From positions 21,565,823 through 21,629,822 of the forward strand of contig CP154955.1 of NCBI GenBank assembly GCA_039621445.1: DNA of 64,000 bases, read 5' to 3'. Source of the DNA: Euglena gracilis. Lineage: Eukaryota > Euglenida > Euglenophyceae > Euglenales. Positions within the stretch are counted from its first letter, which is position 1. Each line of letters starts with the position of its first letter. Below, piece after piece: positions 1 to 10,860 of this stretch. A model generated the notes under the pieces. That model did not search any database. It was not told where the DNA came from and saw nothing but the letters and a program-made list of their open reading frames with translations. The position numbers and the translations under genes are program-made.

Positions 1-1239
1 AAAACGTGTTCAGGGGGCCCTTTCGGGGGCCCCCCTGCTGAACACATTTTCAGGCTGAAATCTGGGCTCAGCCACAATTTGTGTGTAGAAACCTTTGGGA
101 CAACTTCAGGAATGAAAAGCCCCTGATGTTGAGGAGACCCCGGTGGGGGGCGGGGTCTTTGGTGCCAAGTTGCTGAAAACTTGTTTCGACGGAAACCATG
201 CGGATGTCAACCAGTTGAGTTTGGGATTGGGTCATGGGCCGGAAAGATGTCTGTCTTTTCTGGGCTTCCTTTTTTGGAAGTGGCTTGATCGAGCACCTTT
301 GGCCCAGGGTCGGAAACGGCCGCCGGTCGTCGTTCCCGTTCCCTTTTTGGGAGCAAACCGTTGACAGGCATTGCTGCCTTGCACACATAAAAGCTGTCAG
401 GGAATTTCTCAAAGACCCGTCAGCAAACGCACATTTAATTTGGCTAGCTTTGACATTCTTTTGGCCAGTTTGAGAAATAAAAGTTTTGGCCATTTTTCTC
501 AAAAAGTTTGTCTTTCGTAAACGAGGATGACACTGATCGTTCGGCTGTGAAATTGTGACGAGATCTGCAACTGTCATTGCTGTGTATCGGCATTTGGGAC
601 AAACTTTGAGGCAATAAAATGTGGTTCTTCTGTCAAAACTGGCCAGAATTGTTGCTATTCGGTCAAAAATTCTGTCGTAATAGACCAAAATGGGGGGAAT
701 AAAGCACGCCCGCGTAATGGATTTCGCTTTGTTTTTTTTGACCAGGCTTTGCGTAGTGCTGAGGACGGAATTGGCGTTCCCCAACCCTTGTTTAAAGCGG
801 CTTTTTAGAGACGCCGGGTTCACAACAGAACCGGCGTTCCCAACCTTCGGTCAAAGGACACTCCCAGGACCAATCTCCGCCCACCAATCTAAAATGGTAC
901 GCTATTATGGATTTCGCCAAATTTTGACGATCGCGAGCGTACCTCTGGTTGTGTCAATCGTTCACGTACAAAATCACCTCAATTAAAAGCTCTTCTCATC
1001 AGACGACTAGTGATCACCACCAAAATACTCTTGTTTCCTGTCCCTGGGAAATCCTAATTTCACAATTTTCTGGACCCCCTGGACCCCGCAGGTCGTCGAT
1101 TTGAAGAGAAAAATCGGTTCGGCATGGTTCATTAGGCTTTCTAAACCAAAAAGCACCGAAAATCACCACAAATTTCGACTCTGATTCTGGCCGATCCCAC
1201 GATCATGAGCGCATTTCTGGCTGCGTGCTTAGGGAAACA
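1..1239. other. Non-coding, repeat-derived sequence
   Basis: No convincing exon is seen. The stretch holds short copies of the CGCCGGTTC repeat (around 805-840) and T-rich sequence. Long open frames on either strand lack domain content, splice context or codon bias. Confidence 0.5.
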
Positions 1240-1425
1240 AATTGCCCCTCGATCGAAAGCTCTTTTCTGATACAAAAACTGTGCCCAGAACGCCGGTTCG
1301 GGCGGCAGCCCGAACCGGCGTTCTGGAACACGGCTTCACGCCCGAACCGGCGTTCTGGACACAGTTGTTGAAACCGTGGATTAGGGGCTCTGGCTTCACG
1401 CCCGAACCGGCATTCAAGGAATAAA
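1240..1425 (+). repeat. Foldback repeat arm A (CGCCGGTTCGGGCG family)
   Basis: This is a cluster of palindromic modules built on GAACGCCGGTTCGGGCG and its complement. A reverse-complement copy with the same module order lies at about 7,865-8,050. The modules can pair with each other and with the distant copy. Confidence 0.75.
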
Positions 1426-1439
1426 GGCAATCGAAAGGT

Positions 1440-1930
1440 TTTTTTTTCAGAATTACGATTTGGAAATTTTTTTTGGTTGGACCACCCCTAGGTTTTTTCA
1501 GGATCACGGTTGGGAAATTTTGGCTGGACCCCCCCCAGATTTTTTCAGATTTGCAATGCCGAATTTTCGGTTGGACCCTGCTGGTTTTTTTTTCCAGAAT
1601 TATGGTTGGGATTTGATCCCCCTTTTTTTCAGAATTCCAGTTCAGAAATTTTGGCTGGGTTTCTTCACAAACACGGTTGAAAAAAAAAACCCCCCCTAGG
1701 GTTTTTCAGAAGTACGGTTGGGAAATTTTGGCTGGACCCCCCCCCCGGGAATTTTTCAAAATTGTTGGGAAATGTTAATTACAGTTGGGAAATTTTGGCC
1801 CCCTGGGTGTTTTCAAAATTGGTTGGACCCTCCCCTGGGTTTTTCAGAATTATGGTTGGGAAATTTTAGCTGGACCCCTTGGGTTTTTTCAGAATTACGA
1901 TTTTTGGACCCTTTTCACAAATTCCAAAAT
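1440..1930 (+). repeat. Degenerate tandem repeat
   Basis: A unit of about 50 bases resembling GGTTGGGAAATTTTGGCTGG followed by a C run and GGTTTTTTCAGAATTA recurs roughly nine times with heavy drift. No coding content was recognised. Confidence 0.65.
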
Positions 1931-2300
1931 CCACTGTTCACCTGCCATGTTGCCCCTTGATCGATAACCCTTCTCAAGGGTTTTAGATGGCCTTAGATTT
2001 CAGCCCTGCTGCATGGTATTCTATTTCAGAAAATCCCCAGATTTGGCCAAATGGAAATTGTTGCACAAAATACCCCAATTTCTGGCCAAATACCCCCCAA
2101 AAAGTGCTCAGATATGATTGCCTCATGTCTACAAACCCTTTTGGACACTTTTTGGCACTTTTCATTTTCGGTCCCCAGGACGCCGTTTTCCCGCCCGAAC
2201 CGGCGTTCTGGACACCGGTTCGGCGCAGAAATTTCTGCGCCGAACCGGCGTCCAGAACGCCGGTTCGGGCGTGAAGCCAGAGCCCCAATACACGGTTTCA
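1930..2300 (+). repeat. Foldback repeat arm B
   Basis: This 370-base segment, ending in the CGCCGGTTC modules, recurs in reverse complement at about 6,895-7,250. Together with arm A it forms the left side of a large inverted repeat whose interior contains the filamin exons. Confidence 0.7.
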
Positions 2301-3229
2301 ACAGACGGCCAGTGGTGGTAATCATATTTTTCCACGTTGCACGGTGCTCTTCTTCTTTAACAGCATTACAGTTTTCACCAAAATTGGAAACCCACCCCAG
2401 TGGTCCCCAAATGAAAAATTCCATTGTTCCACATGGTTAGAACAGTCATAACAGGACCTCGGGGCCGTTTTTGGGCACTTTTGATGGCTTTTTTTTTTTT
2501 AGTGACGACAGAACCGGCGTTTGGGTCCCTTACCCCTTTCTCATGGACAGAACCGACGTCCGGAACCAGTGGGGGGGGGAACGCCAGTTCTGTCGCGAGC
2601 CCGGCGTCTCAAACGCTGGTTTACCCAAAAACGGCCCCAAAGACACCACAAAATGACTTTTTTGGGGCCACAAAATTGAGGAACATGGGCCAAGCGTGTC
2701 GGCGGCCAAAACGGCGAATGGGGGACGACATAGGGTCTCCAGAGGTGCCTGGCATTTCGCCTGGCAGTCACTTTCTGAAATAATGCACGTTTTGTTGAGA
2801 TATACATTTTTGACATTTTTGAAAGATCGAAAGATCGACTCTTACCCCGGCGAAATGGCAGAGTTGACACTGGGGGGGTTAATCTTACCCCTTGTCAGAG
2901 AGTGACCCGGCGGAGAGTTGGGGGTTAGATGGAGGTGATTTCCAAAGCTGGGATGCAGTCGCTCGCACCGGAACAAAATAAATCCGGGAATGGGTCCGCA
3001 GCCATGGTGATAATCGCAGCCATGGTGATAATCCGCAGTTTTCATCACCTACCCAGGGGGGGGTCTCCCCCTTTTTTCCCTGGTGTCGGGGGTGTCATGT
3101 GGCGGGGAATTATAAATTTCTGATGGGGGGGAAACGGAGAAAATTGAATGTTACTGTTGTCAACCAGTAAGAGTTTATGAAGTGCAGTTGGGCCATTTTC
3201 CACACAGCCACCTGCTCTTTGCTTTCCAG
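2301..3229. other. Intergenic or upstream intron, nothing recognised
   Basis: The stretch contains small GC-rich patches and a short direct repeat (GCAGCCATGGTGATAATC, 2,998-3,035). The N-terminal half of the filamin repeat that ends in the next exon should lie upstream, but I could not identify that exon. Confidence 0.4.
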
Positions 3230-3353
3230 GGATGGGTCATACACCGGCGGCATGTTCAAGCCGACGACCCCCGGGATCTACCAAATCGAAGTCTCCGTCT
3301 TTGGGAGTCCGGCAAAGGGCTCCCCTTTCGAGGTGATCTTCCAGACCAGGCGC
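3230..3353 (+). CDS. Filamin-repeat protein, exon 1 of those visible
   Basis: The exon encodes the C-terminal half of a filamin/ABP280 immunoglobulin-like repeat. Its core reads DGSYTGGMFKPTTPGIYQIE and ends in GSPFEVIF, matching the family pattern DGtY.v.Y.Ptt.G.Y.i.V...G.pi.GSPF. The acceptor is TTTCCAG at 3,223-3,229. Reading straight on meets a TGA at 3,357, but a GT donor at 3,354 avoids it and joins in phase to the next filamin exon. Filamin repeats are protein-interaction modules, classically in actin cross-linkers. No actin-binding domain is in the window, so partner and location are unknown. Confidence 0.8.
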
Positions 3354-3431
3354 GTCTGAAATGGCCGGAGGGACCTTTCCTGTTCCATGCCGAGGGTCGC
3401 AAGGCGCCTGCCGGCGGCTGCTGTGCTGGAG

Positions 3432-3479
3432 AAGTGCTTCGCCAGCGGCACTGGCGTTGAGGGAGGGGAAGAGGCGGAG
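3432..3479 (+). CDS. Filamin-repeat protein, exon 2
   Basis: This short exon encodes KCFASGTGVEGGEEAE, the start of the next filamin repeat (family consensus KV.ASGPGLEGG). It follows a 78-base intron (3,354-3,431) and leaves through GAG|GTTGTG. Joined to exon 1, the inter-repeat linker has normal filamin length, which is the main support for the mini-intron. The acceptor has a weak pyrimidine tract, so the left edge is inferred from protein continuity. Confidence 0.7.
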
Positions 3480-4069
3480 GTTGTGCTGCATCTTTTGCAT
3501 TTGGTGCTTTACATGTCCTCTCACCATTTGTGGAATAATGGGGAAATTTTTCAGTAGTGCTTTTTTTATTAAGGAGCACTTTGGAAAGGTTGATTTGGAA
3601 TGAATATTTATTTTTTATGGGTGTGGGGCAGGGGGTCACGGGGCCATGTGGATATGGGTCGGCAGCTCATGGAATTTACAAAGGCCTAAAAATGTTTTTA
3701 AATTCCTTTAGAAGGTGCCCCATCTCACTGGTTCATGGAGTGGCGAGTCTGCCTCTGGCCCCTTCTTCTCAACATTTTCCAATGGTTGTCCAGCCCGCCT
3801 TTTCACTGGCACGTCCCCTTGGGGTTTTTTGGCTCCCCTTCACTGGTCTGCTCCACCTGTGTGTCACCGGTTACCTGCAGTGGGCGCACCCCCCCCCCCT
3901 TGTGATCCCGAGAACTCCAAAAAGAATGGCAGGAAATCTCAAGTGTCATGTGCTGTGGGACTGCATGGAGGGTGGTCTGCATTCTGAAATGAAAGTGGTT
4001 GAAGATCGGTTGAGAATGCCAATGATGGTTTGGAGCTTCCTGATCCACACACACAGACCACCTCCACAG

Positions 4070-4161
4070 GTTGGCAAGGCGCTCGAGTTCGTCATTCATT
4101 CCATGGATGCTGAGGGGACCGCTGTGGAGGAGTCTCCAGACGCATTCAAGGTGGCCATTAG
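4070..4161 (+). CDS. Filamin-repeat protein, exon 3
   Basis: The exon encodes VGKALEFVIHSMDAEGTAV and continues to DAFKVAI, the second and third strands of the filamin fold (family: vGkpaeFtidtrdAG). The acceptor is CCTCCACAG. The phase (0 in, 2 out) fits exon 2 before it and exon 4 after it. The donor chosen is AG|GTGTGG at 4,162, because it alone keeps the following exon in frame. Confidence 0.8.
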
Positions 4162-4212
4162 GTGTGGCCTCACTCATACAACCTGCCCCCCCCCCCACCG
4201 ACATCCCCACAG

Positions 4213-4300
4213 CCCCGTTGATGCCCCGGATGTAGCCGTGCCGTGTGAGATGCGAGATGATGGCCCAGGAGAGTATTTGGTACAGTGGGCCCCGACGGAG
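4213..4300 (+). CDS. Filamin-repeat protein, exon 4
   Basis: The exon encodes PVDAPDVAVPCEMRDDGPGE followed by YLVQWAPTE, the middle of the repeat (family: v.v...DngDGtY.V.Y.Pte.G). It is separated from exon 3 by a 51-base intron (4,162-4,212). The donor GAG|GTGCTA opens an intron of about 1.9 kb that carries an hAT-type MITE. Confidence 0.82.
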
Positions 4301-4376
4301 GTGCTACTCGTTGCAGGCACTGATTTTTGCAACAATCCTTCTTTGGTTTTAGTTCACTGTCCCCTTGGGATGCTTT

Positions 4377-4700
4377 GAGCCAGCCAGGGCGGTCCGTAAG
4401 GGACGGGAAGTTTTTTTTTTTTCCGTTAAGGACCGCCCCTTAAGGACCGCCCCCCCGACCAAGGATCGACCGGGACTTGAATGGGGGTCGAAAACCAAAA
4501 AGTCGAAAAACGCATTTTTTGACGCTATGGGCGGATGGGCGATGTTCCAAAAGTGCCAGGAATCACTTTTTTTCCCGAAGTCGACCCGTTTCGGGCAAAA
4601 TACGGCCACTTTTCGGTCATGGATTTTCAAAAAAATTTCTCGGCTGTGCCGGGACGGGATTTTTTTTTTTTTTTTGCTTAAGGACCGCCCTGGAGCCAGC
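4377..4700. mobile_element. hAT-type MITE with 8-bp target duplication (copy 1)
   Basis: The 308-base element at 4,385-4,692 begins CAGGGCGGTCCGTAAGG and ends CTTAAGGACCGCCCTG, so its tips are terminal inverted repeats. It is flanked by the 8-base direct repeat GAGCCAGC (4,377-4,384 and 4,693-4,700). An 8-bp duplication and a CAGGG tip are hAT-superfamily hallmarks. It contains no transposase. A related copy lies at 43,087-43,398. Confidence 0.85.
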
Positions 4701-6232
4701 CACTTTTCCAGGCTCAGGGAATGCCTCGCAAGTCTGAGGCACTTGGCATTATTGCCAATTATTTTCCTTTTTTTTTGTCTTTGCCAAACACCATTTCTGC
4801 AAATCTGGCCTGCTGGTCTACTTTGCAAGGTCAGGCAACAGGAACCCCCCCCCAAAATTACCCAGCGTTTTGTGCCAGGGTTTTTTGCCATTTTTTTTTG
4901 CCAAGAGAAGGATCCTCCTTCTGGGGGGGGGTCCCCTCCCCTCTCCCCCGCTTCCCCTCCCCCTCCTTGCACCCTCCTCAGCTCTACAACAGACAAAGGG
5001 AGGGAAAAATACGGTTCGCATGTGCATTTTTGTGCATTTTTTTGATTTTCCCAAAATGCACATTTTACGCAATTTTCAACTTTTCAGCATTTTTTTTGCT
5101 GTTTTGGCACATTTTTTGTGATTTACCCATTATTTAGCAGTTTTTTATAAACCAGTTTTGCAAATCCGAAACTGACATTTCCCTCATAATTCCATAACGT
5201 GTTTTCTGTACAGATTTTGAACCTTTTTGTGCATTCCCCCCCAAAATGCACATTTTTTGCGCATTTTTTTTGCGCATTTTTGCACATTTTTTTTTCCAGA
5301 CCAGGCAAGTGCATCCCCCCCGAACAGAACAATTCCCTTGGGGCGTTAAAAAAGTTATGGTGAGGAGTTGGACGCGAGAATTGGAATCCACATTTCAATA
5401 CCCCCCCCCGTTTTCTTCCCCAATTTTTCCATAATTTTCCACAATTTTTCCTGGTGATCGGAATCTCGCCAGACATTTCCATTTCGAGAAAACGTGATTT
5501 TTACGACGAATTTACTGGTTTCATCTAACCAGTAAATTCTGAAACATCTATTTGGCCCAAAATTCTCAAACAAGGTTTAAAGAGACAAGATTTCTGTCTT
5601 GAGCAAAAAAAAACTAGCACCACAATTTTCTGCACTCTTTCTGCAAGACCTCAACACCAACCCCCCCCCCTGGAAGAGTGGAGTTCTGGCGCTCGCAAAT
5701 GACTGAACTGCACGCACCCATTTCCCACATCTGCGTGCCCCTGCCCCCATGCCCCGATGGAGGGGCATCCCCTGCCGCAGGCTGCTCCTCTCTGCCAGAT
5801 GTGTGCCGACGCCCGACAGCGGCCGCAGGGGGTGCGGGTGCGGGTGCGGGCCAGGGGGGGAAGGCTGGAGAGAGCCTGGCGAGGCGCCTGAGGCCGGGGC
5901 CCCTCCGCAGGACACCGGAGGAGCAGGTCTGGCTTGGGCATGGCCCCCCCCCCCGCCTCCACCCAGTGGGCAACAGGAGGTAGTACCAATGGACCCCAAA
6001 CTGGTTTTTATCCATCCTTCCGAAAGGTGCTTCCTCGTTTGGTCATCCAGACAGCCATCCCGCGTCAGCCATCATGCTACGCACCATTGGTTCATATCAC
6101 AGGCAGCAGCTCAACGCAGGGATATGAGACCTCTGACTCACCTTTGCAGTTCGCTTGATTGACACGACGCCACACTACCCTCCGTTCCCAGGTGGAAGCT
6201 CCTCTCCTCAAAGTCCCCCCACCCCCCTGCAG
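4701..6232 (+). other. Remainder of filamin intron 4
   Basis: T- and C-rich intron sequence. A GC-rich island at about 5,740-5,960 is open in more than one frame and could hide an exon, but I saw no domain and the flanking filamin exons join in phase without it. Confidence 0.5.
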
Positions 6233-6364
6233 GCCGGGCAGTACAAGGTGGAGGTCACACTGTACGGCAAGCCACTGCCCAACAGCCCCTACTTGGTGGA
6301 CGTCCAGCCTCCCAAGCCCAAGCCCAAACCAGGGTTCGCTACATGGAGTGTGTCCAGGTTTTAG
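6233..6364 (+). CDS. Filamin-repeat protein, exon 5 (end of repeat)
   Basis: The exon encodes AGQYKVEVTLYGKPLPNSPY then LVDVQPPKPKPKPG, finishing the repeat begun in exons 2-4: ...WAPTE joins AGQYKVEV exactly as in filamins. The acceptor is CCCCCTGCAG. The right edge is uncertain. A donor at 6,334 (CCAGG|GTTCGC) would end the exon after the Lys-Pro stretch. Otherwise the frame runs to a TAG at 6,362-6,364 and this would be the terminal exon. Confidence 0.8.
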   Translation, partial: AGQYKVEVTLYGKPLPNSPYLVDVQPPKPKPKPGFATWSVSRF

Positions 6365-6474
6365 GTGGGGGTGTCCCCCCCTCTCCTTGGTCGCAGAGGG
6401 GGATGCAACCCCTCCCCCCCAGGTCTGACCGACCTCAACTCCCGTGCCCAATGGCTGGGTTCCTTCAGACCCTA

Positions 6475-6665
6475 TTATACCTAACACTCACGTTATTTTG
6501 CCCCCCGTCCCAAAATTTTCACCTACGTTGTCAAAAAAATTTGCCCCTCTTCCCAAAATTTTTGCCCCTCTTCGCAATATTTTCGCCCCCCGTTCCAAAA
6601 TTTTTGCCCCCGGCCCCAATATTTTTGCCCCCAGTCCCATTAATTTTTGCCTCTCCCAAACATTT
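6475..6665 (+). repeat. Degenerate tandem repeat (TTTTGCCCC...CCCAAAA)
   Basis: About nine imperfect units of roughly 20 bases, based on TTTTTGCCCCCCGTCCCAAAA. A reverse-complement array lies at about 8,230-8,420, next to a shared TAGGTATAA/TTATACCTA edge, so the two arrays form an inverted pair. Confidence 0.75.
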
Positions 6666-6894
6666 TTTTTGTTTCTTTTTCCTACAGTTTTTGAGTGTCT
6701 CATGCCTGTTTCTCCGATGACTTTAGACAGGTTACGTCGTATAAGGGGACGGCTGGCAAGACATCGACGTGGGCCTTGATTGGGCCTTTGTTTTGACCTG
6801 CAAGAGTTGTTTTCTATTTCCGGTAGTTCAGATATTGGCTGTGTACATGTGTTTTTCACACATGGGACCACTTTAGCACCAATGACTTGAAACC

Positions 6895-7250
6895 GTGTAT
6901 TGGGGCTCTGGCTTCACGCCCGAACCGGCGTTCTGGACGCCGGTTCGGCGCATAAATTTTTGCGCCGAACCGGCGTCCAGAACGCTGGTCCGGGCGTGAA
7001 GGGCGTCCTAGGGACCCAAAATAAAAAGTGCCAAAAAGTGTCCAAAATGGTTTTTCGACATGTGGCAATCATATCAATCATATCTGAGCAGTTTTTGGGG
7101 GGTATTTGGCCAGAAATTGGGGTATTTTGTGCAACAATTTCCATTTGGTTAAATTTGGGGAATTTCTGAAATAGAATACCATGCAGGACGGCTGAAATCT
7201 AAGGCCATCTGCTGAAATCCCTCGAGAAGGGCTATCGATGGGCAACATGG
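6895..7250 (-). repeat. Foldback repeat arm B, inverted copy
   Basis: Reverse complement of about 1,930-2,300, with the CGCCGGTTC modules first and the ATTTGGCCAGAAATTGGGGT segment after. Confidence 0.7.
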
Positions 7251-7864
7251 GGGTATTGGTACGACGTGGGGGGGGGGGAGGGGGGAAATGGCGGGAAAAT
7301 GGCGTGGCGAGGGGGTCTCGGATGGGGGGGAGGAAGGGGTGTGCCATGGTTGCAGAATGAAAAATGTGTTGGGTGGCGTGGCGAGGGGGTCCGGCTAGGA
7401 AGAGGGAGGGGCGGTAAATAGCGTGGCGAGCCTCTCGGGGGGGGGGGGGACCAACCCCCCATAGCAGGTGCACAGTGGATTTTGGAATTTGCGAAAAGGG
7501 TCGGAACATGCGATCGGCAATTTTCAGTGCAGTGTGGCTGAGTTCTAAGGGCACCAAATGAAAGCTCACGGGGAGAGCTTTCGATTGATGTGCCGTATGG
7601 CACCTGAGGTGTGGGATTTCACAAATCAGGATGTCAAATTTTGGAATACATGATTGCTGAAAAGAAGCGCTGTGTGCATTATTGCTGAATCCTGTGGCCA
7701 TCTGTCAAAAGCCCTTGAGAAGAGCTTTCGATTGATGGGTAACATGGCATCACATTTGTGAAAACTTCAATCGGCCGATCGACATCGCCATTCGCCCAAA
7801 GGAGGTCCAAAATGCTCAAAAATGTTCAAAAAATGGGTATTTAGGGCGAAATTGGCCTGGATTC
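7251..7864. other. G-rich non-coding stretch between repeat arms
   Basis: G runs and GGCGTGGCGAGGGGGT units (7,300-7,440). Short echoes of the other arm occur near 7,470 and 7,690. No gene seen. Confidence 0.5.
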
Positions 7865-8050
7865 CTTGAACGCCGGTTCGGGCGTGAAGCCAGAGCCCCT
7901 AATCCACGGTTTCAACAACTGTTTCCAGAACGCCGGTTCGGGCGTGAAGCCGTGTTCCAGAACGCCGGTTCGGGCTGCCGCCCGAACCGGCGTTCTGGAA
8001 CACGGCTTCACGCCCGAACCGGCGTTCTAGACACAGTTTTCGTATCAGAA
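7865..8050 (-). repeat. Foldback repeat arm A, inverted copy
   Basis: Reverse complement of about 1,240-1,425, with four CGCCGGTTCGGGCG modules in mirrored order. The central part is itself a near-perfect palindrome (about 7,955-8,005). Confidence 0.75.
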
Positions 8051-8879
8051 GTTGTCTGGTGTGCAGAATAGTTCACTGAATAAAAACAACGTCGAGGTTT
8101 GTATGCGTGAGAGTGAAAATCACAACTTTTGCCCCGGAGGGTGCATGGGATCAGGAGGTCTGGACCGAGAAATGACATATCACTCTATCTTGCTCCAAGA
8201 GCAAAGATAATATGCCGTGAGCAGGGTCAAAAACAAAAAATAGGCGAAATTTGTGGGGACAGGGGGCGAAATTCTTGATAGTGTGGGCAAACATTTTGGG
8301 ACGGGGGTCAAAAATTTCTGTGACGGGGGGCAAAATTTTTGACACGGGGGGCAAAAGTTTTGGCACGGCGGGCAAAACAATTTGGGACGGGGGGCAAACG
8401 TTTATGTGGTTAGGTATAACTAATTTTGGGGGGAGTGAGTCAAGCACCTCCGCCCTTCTTTCTTGGTTGCGCAAAATTGGTCGATACTTTGTGCATTGCT
8501 GGATTTATATGACTTAGCCGGCAATTTTTTGTGATTTTTGAAACTGACATTTGAAATTGAGGCCTTCAGCCTTGCCAGATTTGGACAGTCTTGTCCCGGA
8601 GGCCATTAAGCCAATAAGAAATGGGGGGGTGAAGGTCCTTTTTGCCCACAATATCGTACTTTTGTTCAATTTTCGATGGGCAAGTTCTTTCTGCCCAAAA
8701 GTCATTCACTTAGGCCTTCTGAATTAAAAGTGCGTGGTGGGGGGGGCCCCCAGAGGCTTGGGGACTCAATTTTGGGGGTCAATTTGCAGGTCCAAAAAAG
8801 TTTTGGCGCTTCCAGCCAAAAGTAGAAAACTCCCTCTGGCTTCTAGCCCACCTGCTTTTGTATTGAACCCTGGCCCAAG
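8051..8879. other. Non-coding, includes inverted tandem array
   Basis: The inverted copy of the TTTTGCCCC array occupies about 8,230-8,420. The rest is T-rich, probably intergenic or a 5' intron of the SR-protein gene. Confidence 0.5.
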
Positions 8880-9077
8880 CGCAAGCCCAAGGCGCGGCGG
8901 AGGGGAAAGAAGCGGGCACGGTCTGAGTCGTCCCCGGAGGCGTCCCCGTCAGACCGGGCGTCGCGGTCCGCGTCAAGCGCGTCTGAGCGGAGGTCGTCGT
9001 CTGGTTCGCGCTCTGCATCCCCGACGAAGAAGCGCAGCGCCAGTAGTGAGGATGATGGACAACGGACGCGGGACAAG
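8880..9077 (+). CDS. SR-type splicing factor, RS-block exon
   Basis: The 66-codon exon opens KRKPKARRRGKKRARSESS and continues with Ser/Arg dipeptides and SASPTKKRSASSEDD before the donor GACAAG|GTGTGT. This is an arginine/serine-rich low-complexity domain of the kind that is phosphorylated and mediates protein contacts in spliceosomal factors. The acceptor CCCAAG at 8,874-8,879 is not strongly pyrimidine-rich, so the left edge could be earlier (8,847 keeps the frame). It precedes the RRM exons on the same strand. Confidence 0.7.
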
Positions 9078-10740
9078 GTGTGTGGCCGCAACCGTTCCCC
9101 TCGATTTCTCCAAAGCTGAATGCAATGCTGAACATGTCACAGTGGGAGGCAGAAGCAAGCGATCCGTCACTCAAAGATGCCATGGGGTTCGCCAAGCCCT
9201 GGGGGGATTGTCCGGTTTCCCCTCTGGAGGGTGATGCTGTTCGTTGCAGAAGCGGGCAAAGGCAAATTCGTCCAGCCACACAGGCTGTTGTCTGCATCGT
9301 GAGGATGAACTCGATGCCCCCAGTGATCTTGTTGTCAGCAACACACGGGCCATGATTTTGCTTAACAAGGAATTCAGCGTTTTATAACACATCCTCCGCA
9401 GGGGGAGGGAAAGGTCCCCCTCAGGGGGGGTCCCGCTGGGCTGAGTGGGTTGGGAGACCCCCCGCCCCCCAGGGTCTTAAAAAGAAACCTGCCTCTACCG
9501 AGGTGGTCTGAGCTTTGCTGGCACACTCAAAGTACCCCATTTGGCTGCACCGAAGTTGCAAAGGGCCGCGAGAATGGGCAGAGACACGGCCCTGAGGCAG
9601 ATCCCCGGCGCCGCCCCCTCCGACTGGACGGCGGAAACCCAGCCGAGAGAATTCGAGGGCAAGCCGGGACCGGCCACGGGGCAGCCGAGGTCCTGCTGGC
9701 AGACGGGGGTCCCGCGAACCGCCTCGCGATCTTCCAACGGGTTTGTGTCTGTCCCTCTTTCCTTGTGAAACGAAAGGGAGATTCACTGATCACGGATTTG
9801 TTGTTTGGAGGACTGCAGCATGCCATCAGTGACGCCAATTTTAAGGAATGCACCCCTTCAGATGACGAGCCCCCCACCATTTCGGCCAACCACGTCACAC
9901 TTTACACAACTGTGACCCTGCTGGTTTTCCCCCCTTGGTTGTTGGTTGCGTCCGGGGGCATTTTGCCCCGGAGGAATGGGCTTTTGTTGCATTAGGAATC
10001 GTTTTGGGTTTGGGTTCAGAACAGGGTTGTGCAACACTGCCAGAAAATTATCCCACAACAACTATGCCATTGGCACTGGAACACCAGCAAGACAGCAAGA
10101 ACATTTACAACGTAGCCCCACCCAAATATCAAGCCCAATTTTTTCAAGTTCATGTTCAGAGGGAAGGGGAGGGGGTAGGATGGGCAGGTCCGCCGGATGG
10201 GCAGAGTGGGAGCCCCACAGGTGGGGATTTCCCTGTTCTTGGCCTGTTTTCAGCGCAGTTTTTTTTTGCCAAAGCAAAAGAATGGGGCAAAGGAACACCC
10301 CTTTTCAGCCCATGCCAAAGGTTTGATGTCCGGTGCCATCCAAATTCTCTAATTGGGCCTTTTCGATGACTCGGCAGCCCTGGCACTTATTCTCAAATCG
10401 CAATTTTTTTTTGGTGGCAGATGGAGCCTGTTTTACGGACGTGTTTTGGATCCGGACCCATTAAAAGGGGTTGCTGACCCCCACCCCCGGGTCGAAAGGT
10501 TATAATGTTTTCGCAGCCGGCGAAGATGGGCTGGGCTGAAAAAAATTTCGGCATGAAGCGACTGAAATTTTCGAAAACGTCAGAAATGGATGTTTTTGGT
10601 GCTTTTTTTGGTTTTTCATCGAAAATTTTAGCTGAAACAAAAAAAATGTGAGTCTTTTTTGTGATTTGTATTTTTTTTTTCATTTCTTTGTGTCGCGTTT
10701 TCGAGGCTCCATGTTTCGTTCCCCCCTGTTCGCTGTGCAG
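9078..10740 (+). other. Intron region with one candidate exon
   Basis: Mostly intron-like. A GC-rich candidate exon spans 9,582-9,740 (acceptor ATGGGCAG, donor CAACGG|GTTTGT; begins RHGPEADPRRRPLRLDGG). It shows no recognised domain. At least one exon is needed here, because the reading phases of the exons at 9,077 and 10,741 do not match directly. Confidence 0.4.
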
Positions 10741-10860
10741 CCCCGCCGCTGATCGACGGGCTGTACATCGACGGGTTGCGTGAAAGCTTTCCCACTGTGG
10801 ACCTGGGCCGTCTACTGGAGCGGTTTGGGCCGGTGCGGGCCGTGCAATTGCTTGTGGCCG
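10741..10860 (+). CDS. SR-type splicing factor, RRM1 first exon
   Basis: Encodes LIDGLYIDGLRESFPTVDLG and then RLLERFGPVRAVQLLVA, the beta1-alpha1-beta2 part of an RNA recognition motif (RNP2 equivalent LYIDGL, then LLERFGPV). The acceptor is CGCTGTGCAG and the donor GCCG|GTTTGC. The one-base overhang fits the two-base start of the next exon. Confidence 0.8.

Noticed and set aside
4385-4692. Exon or regulatory RNA within the filamin intron
   Set aside because: Terminal inverted repeats and the 8-bp duplication identify it as a transposon.
5577-5999. GC-rich minus-strand frames at 5.6-6.0 kb as a gene
   Set aside because: Low-complexity Pro/Gly/Ala composition, no splice logic, and located inside a filamin intron on the other strand.
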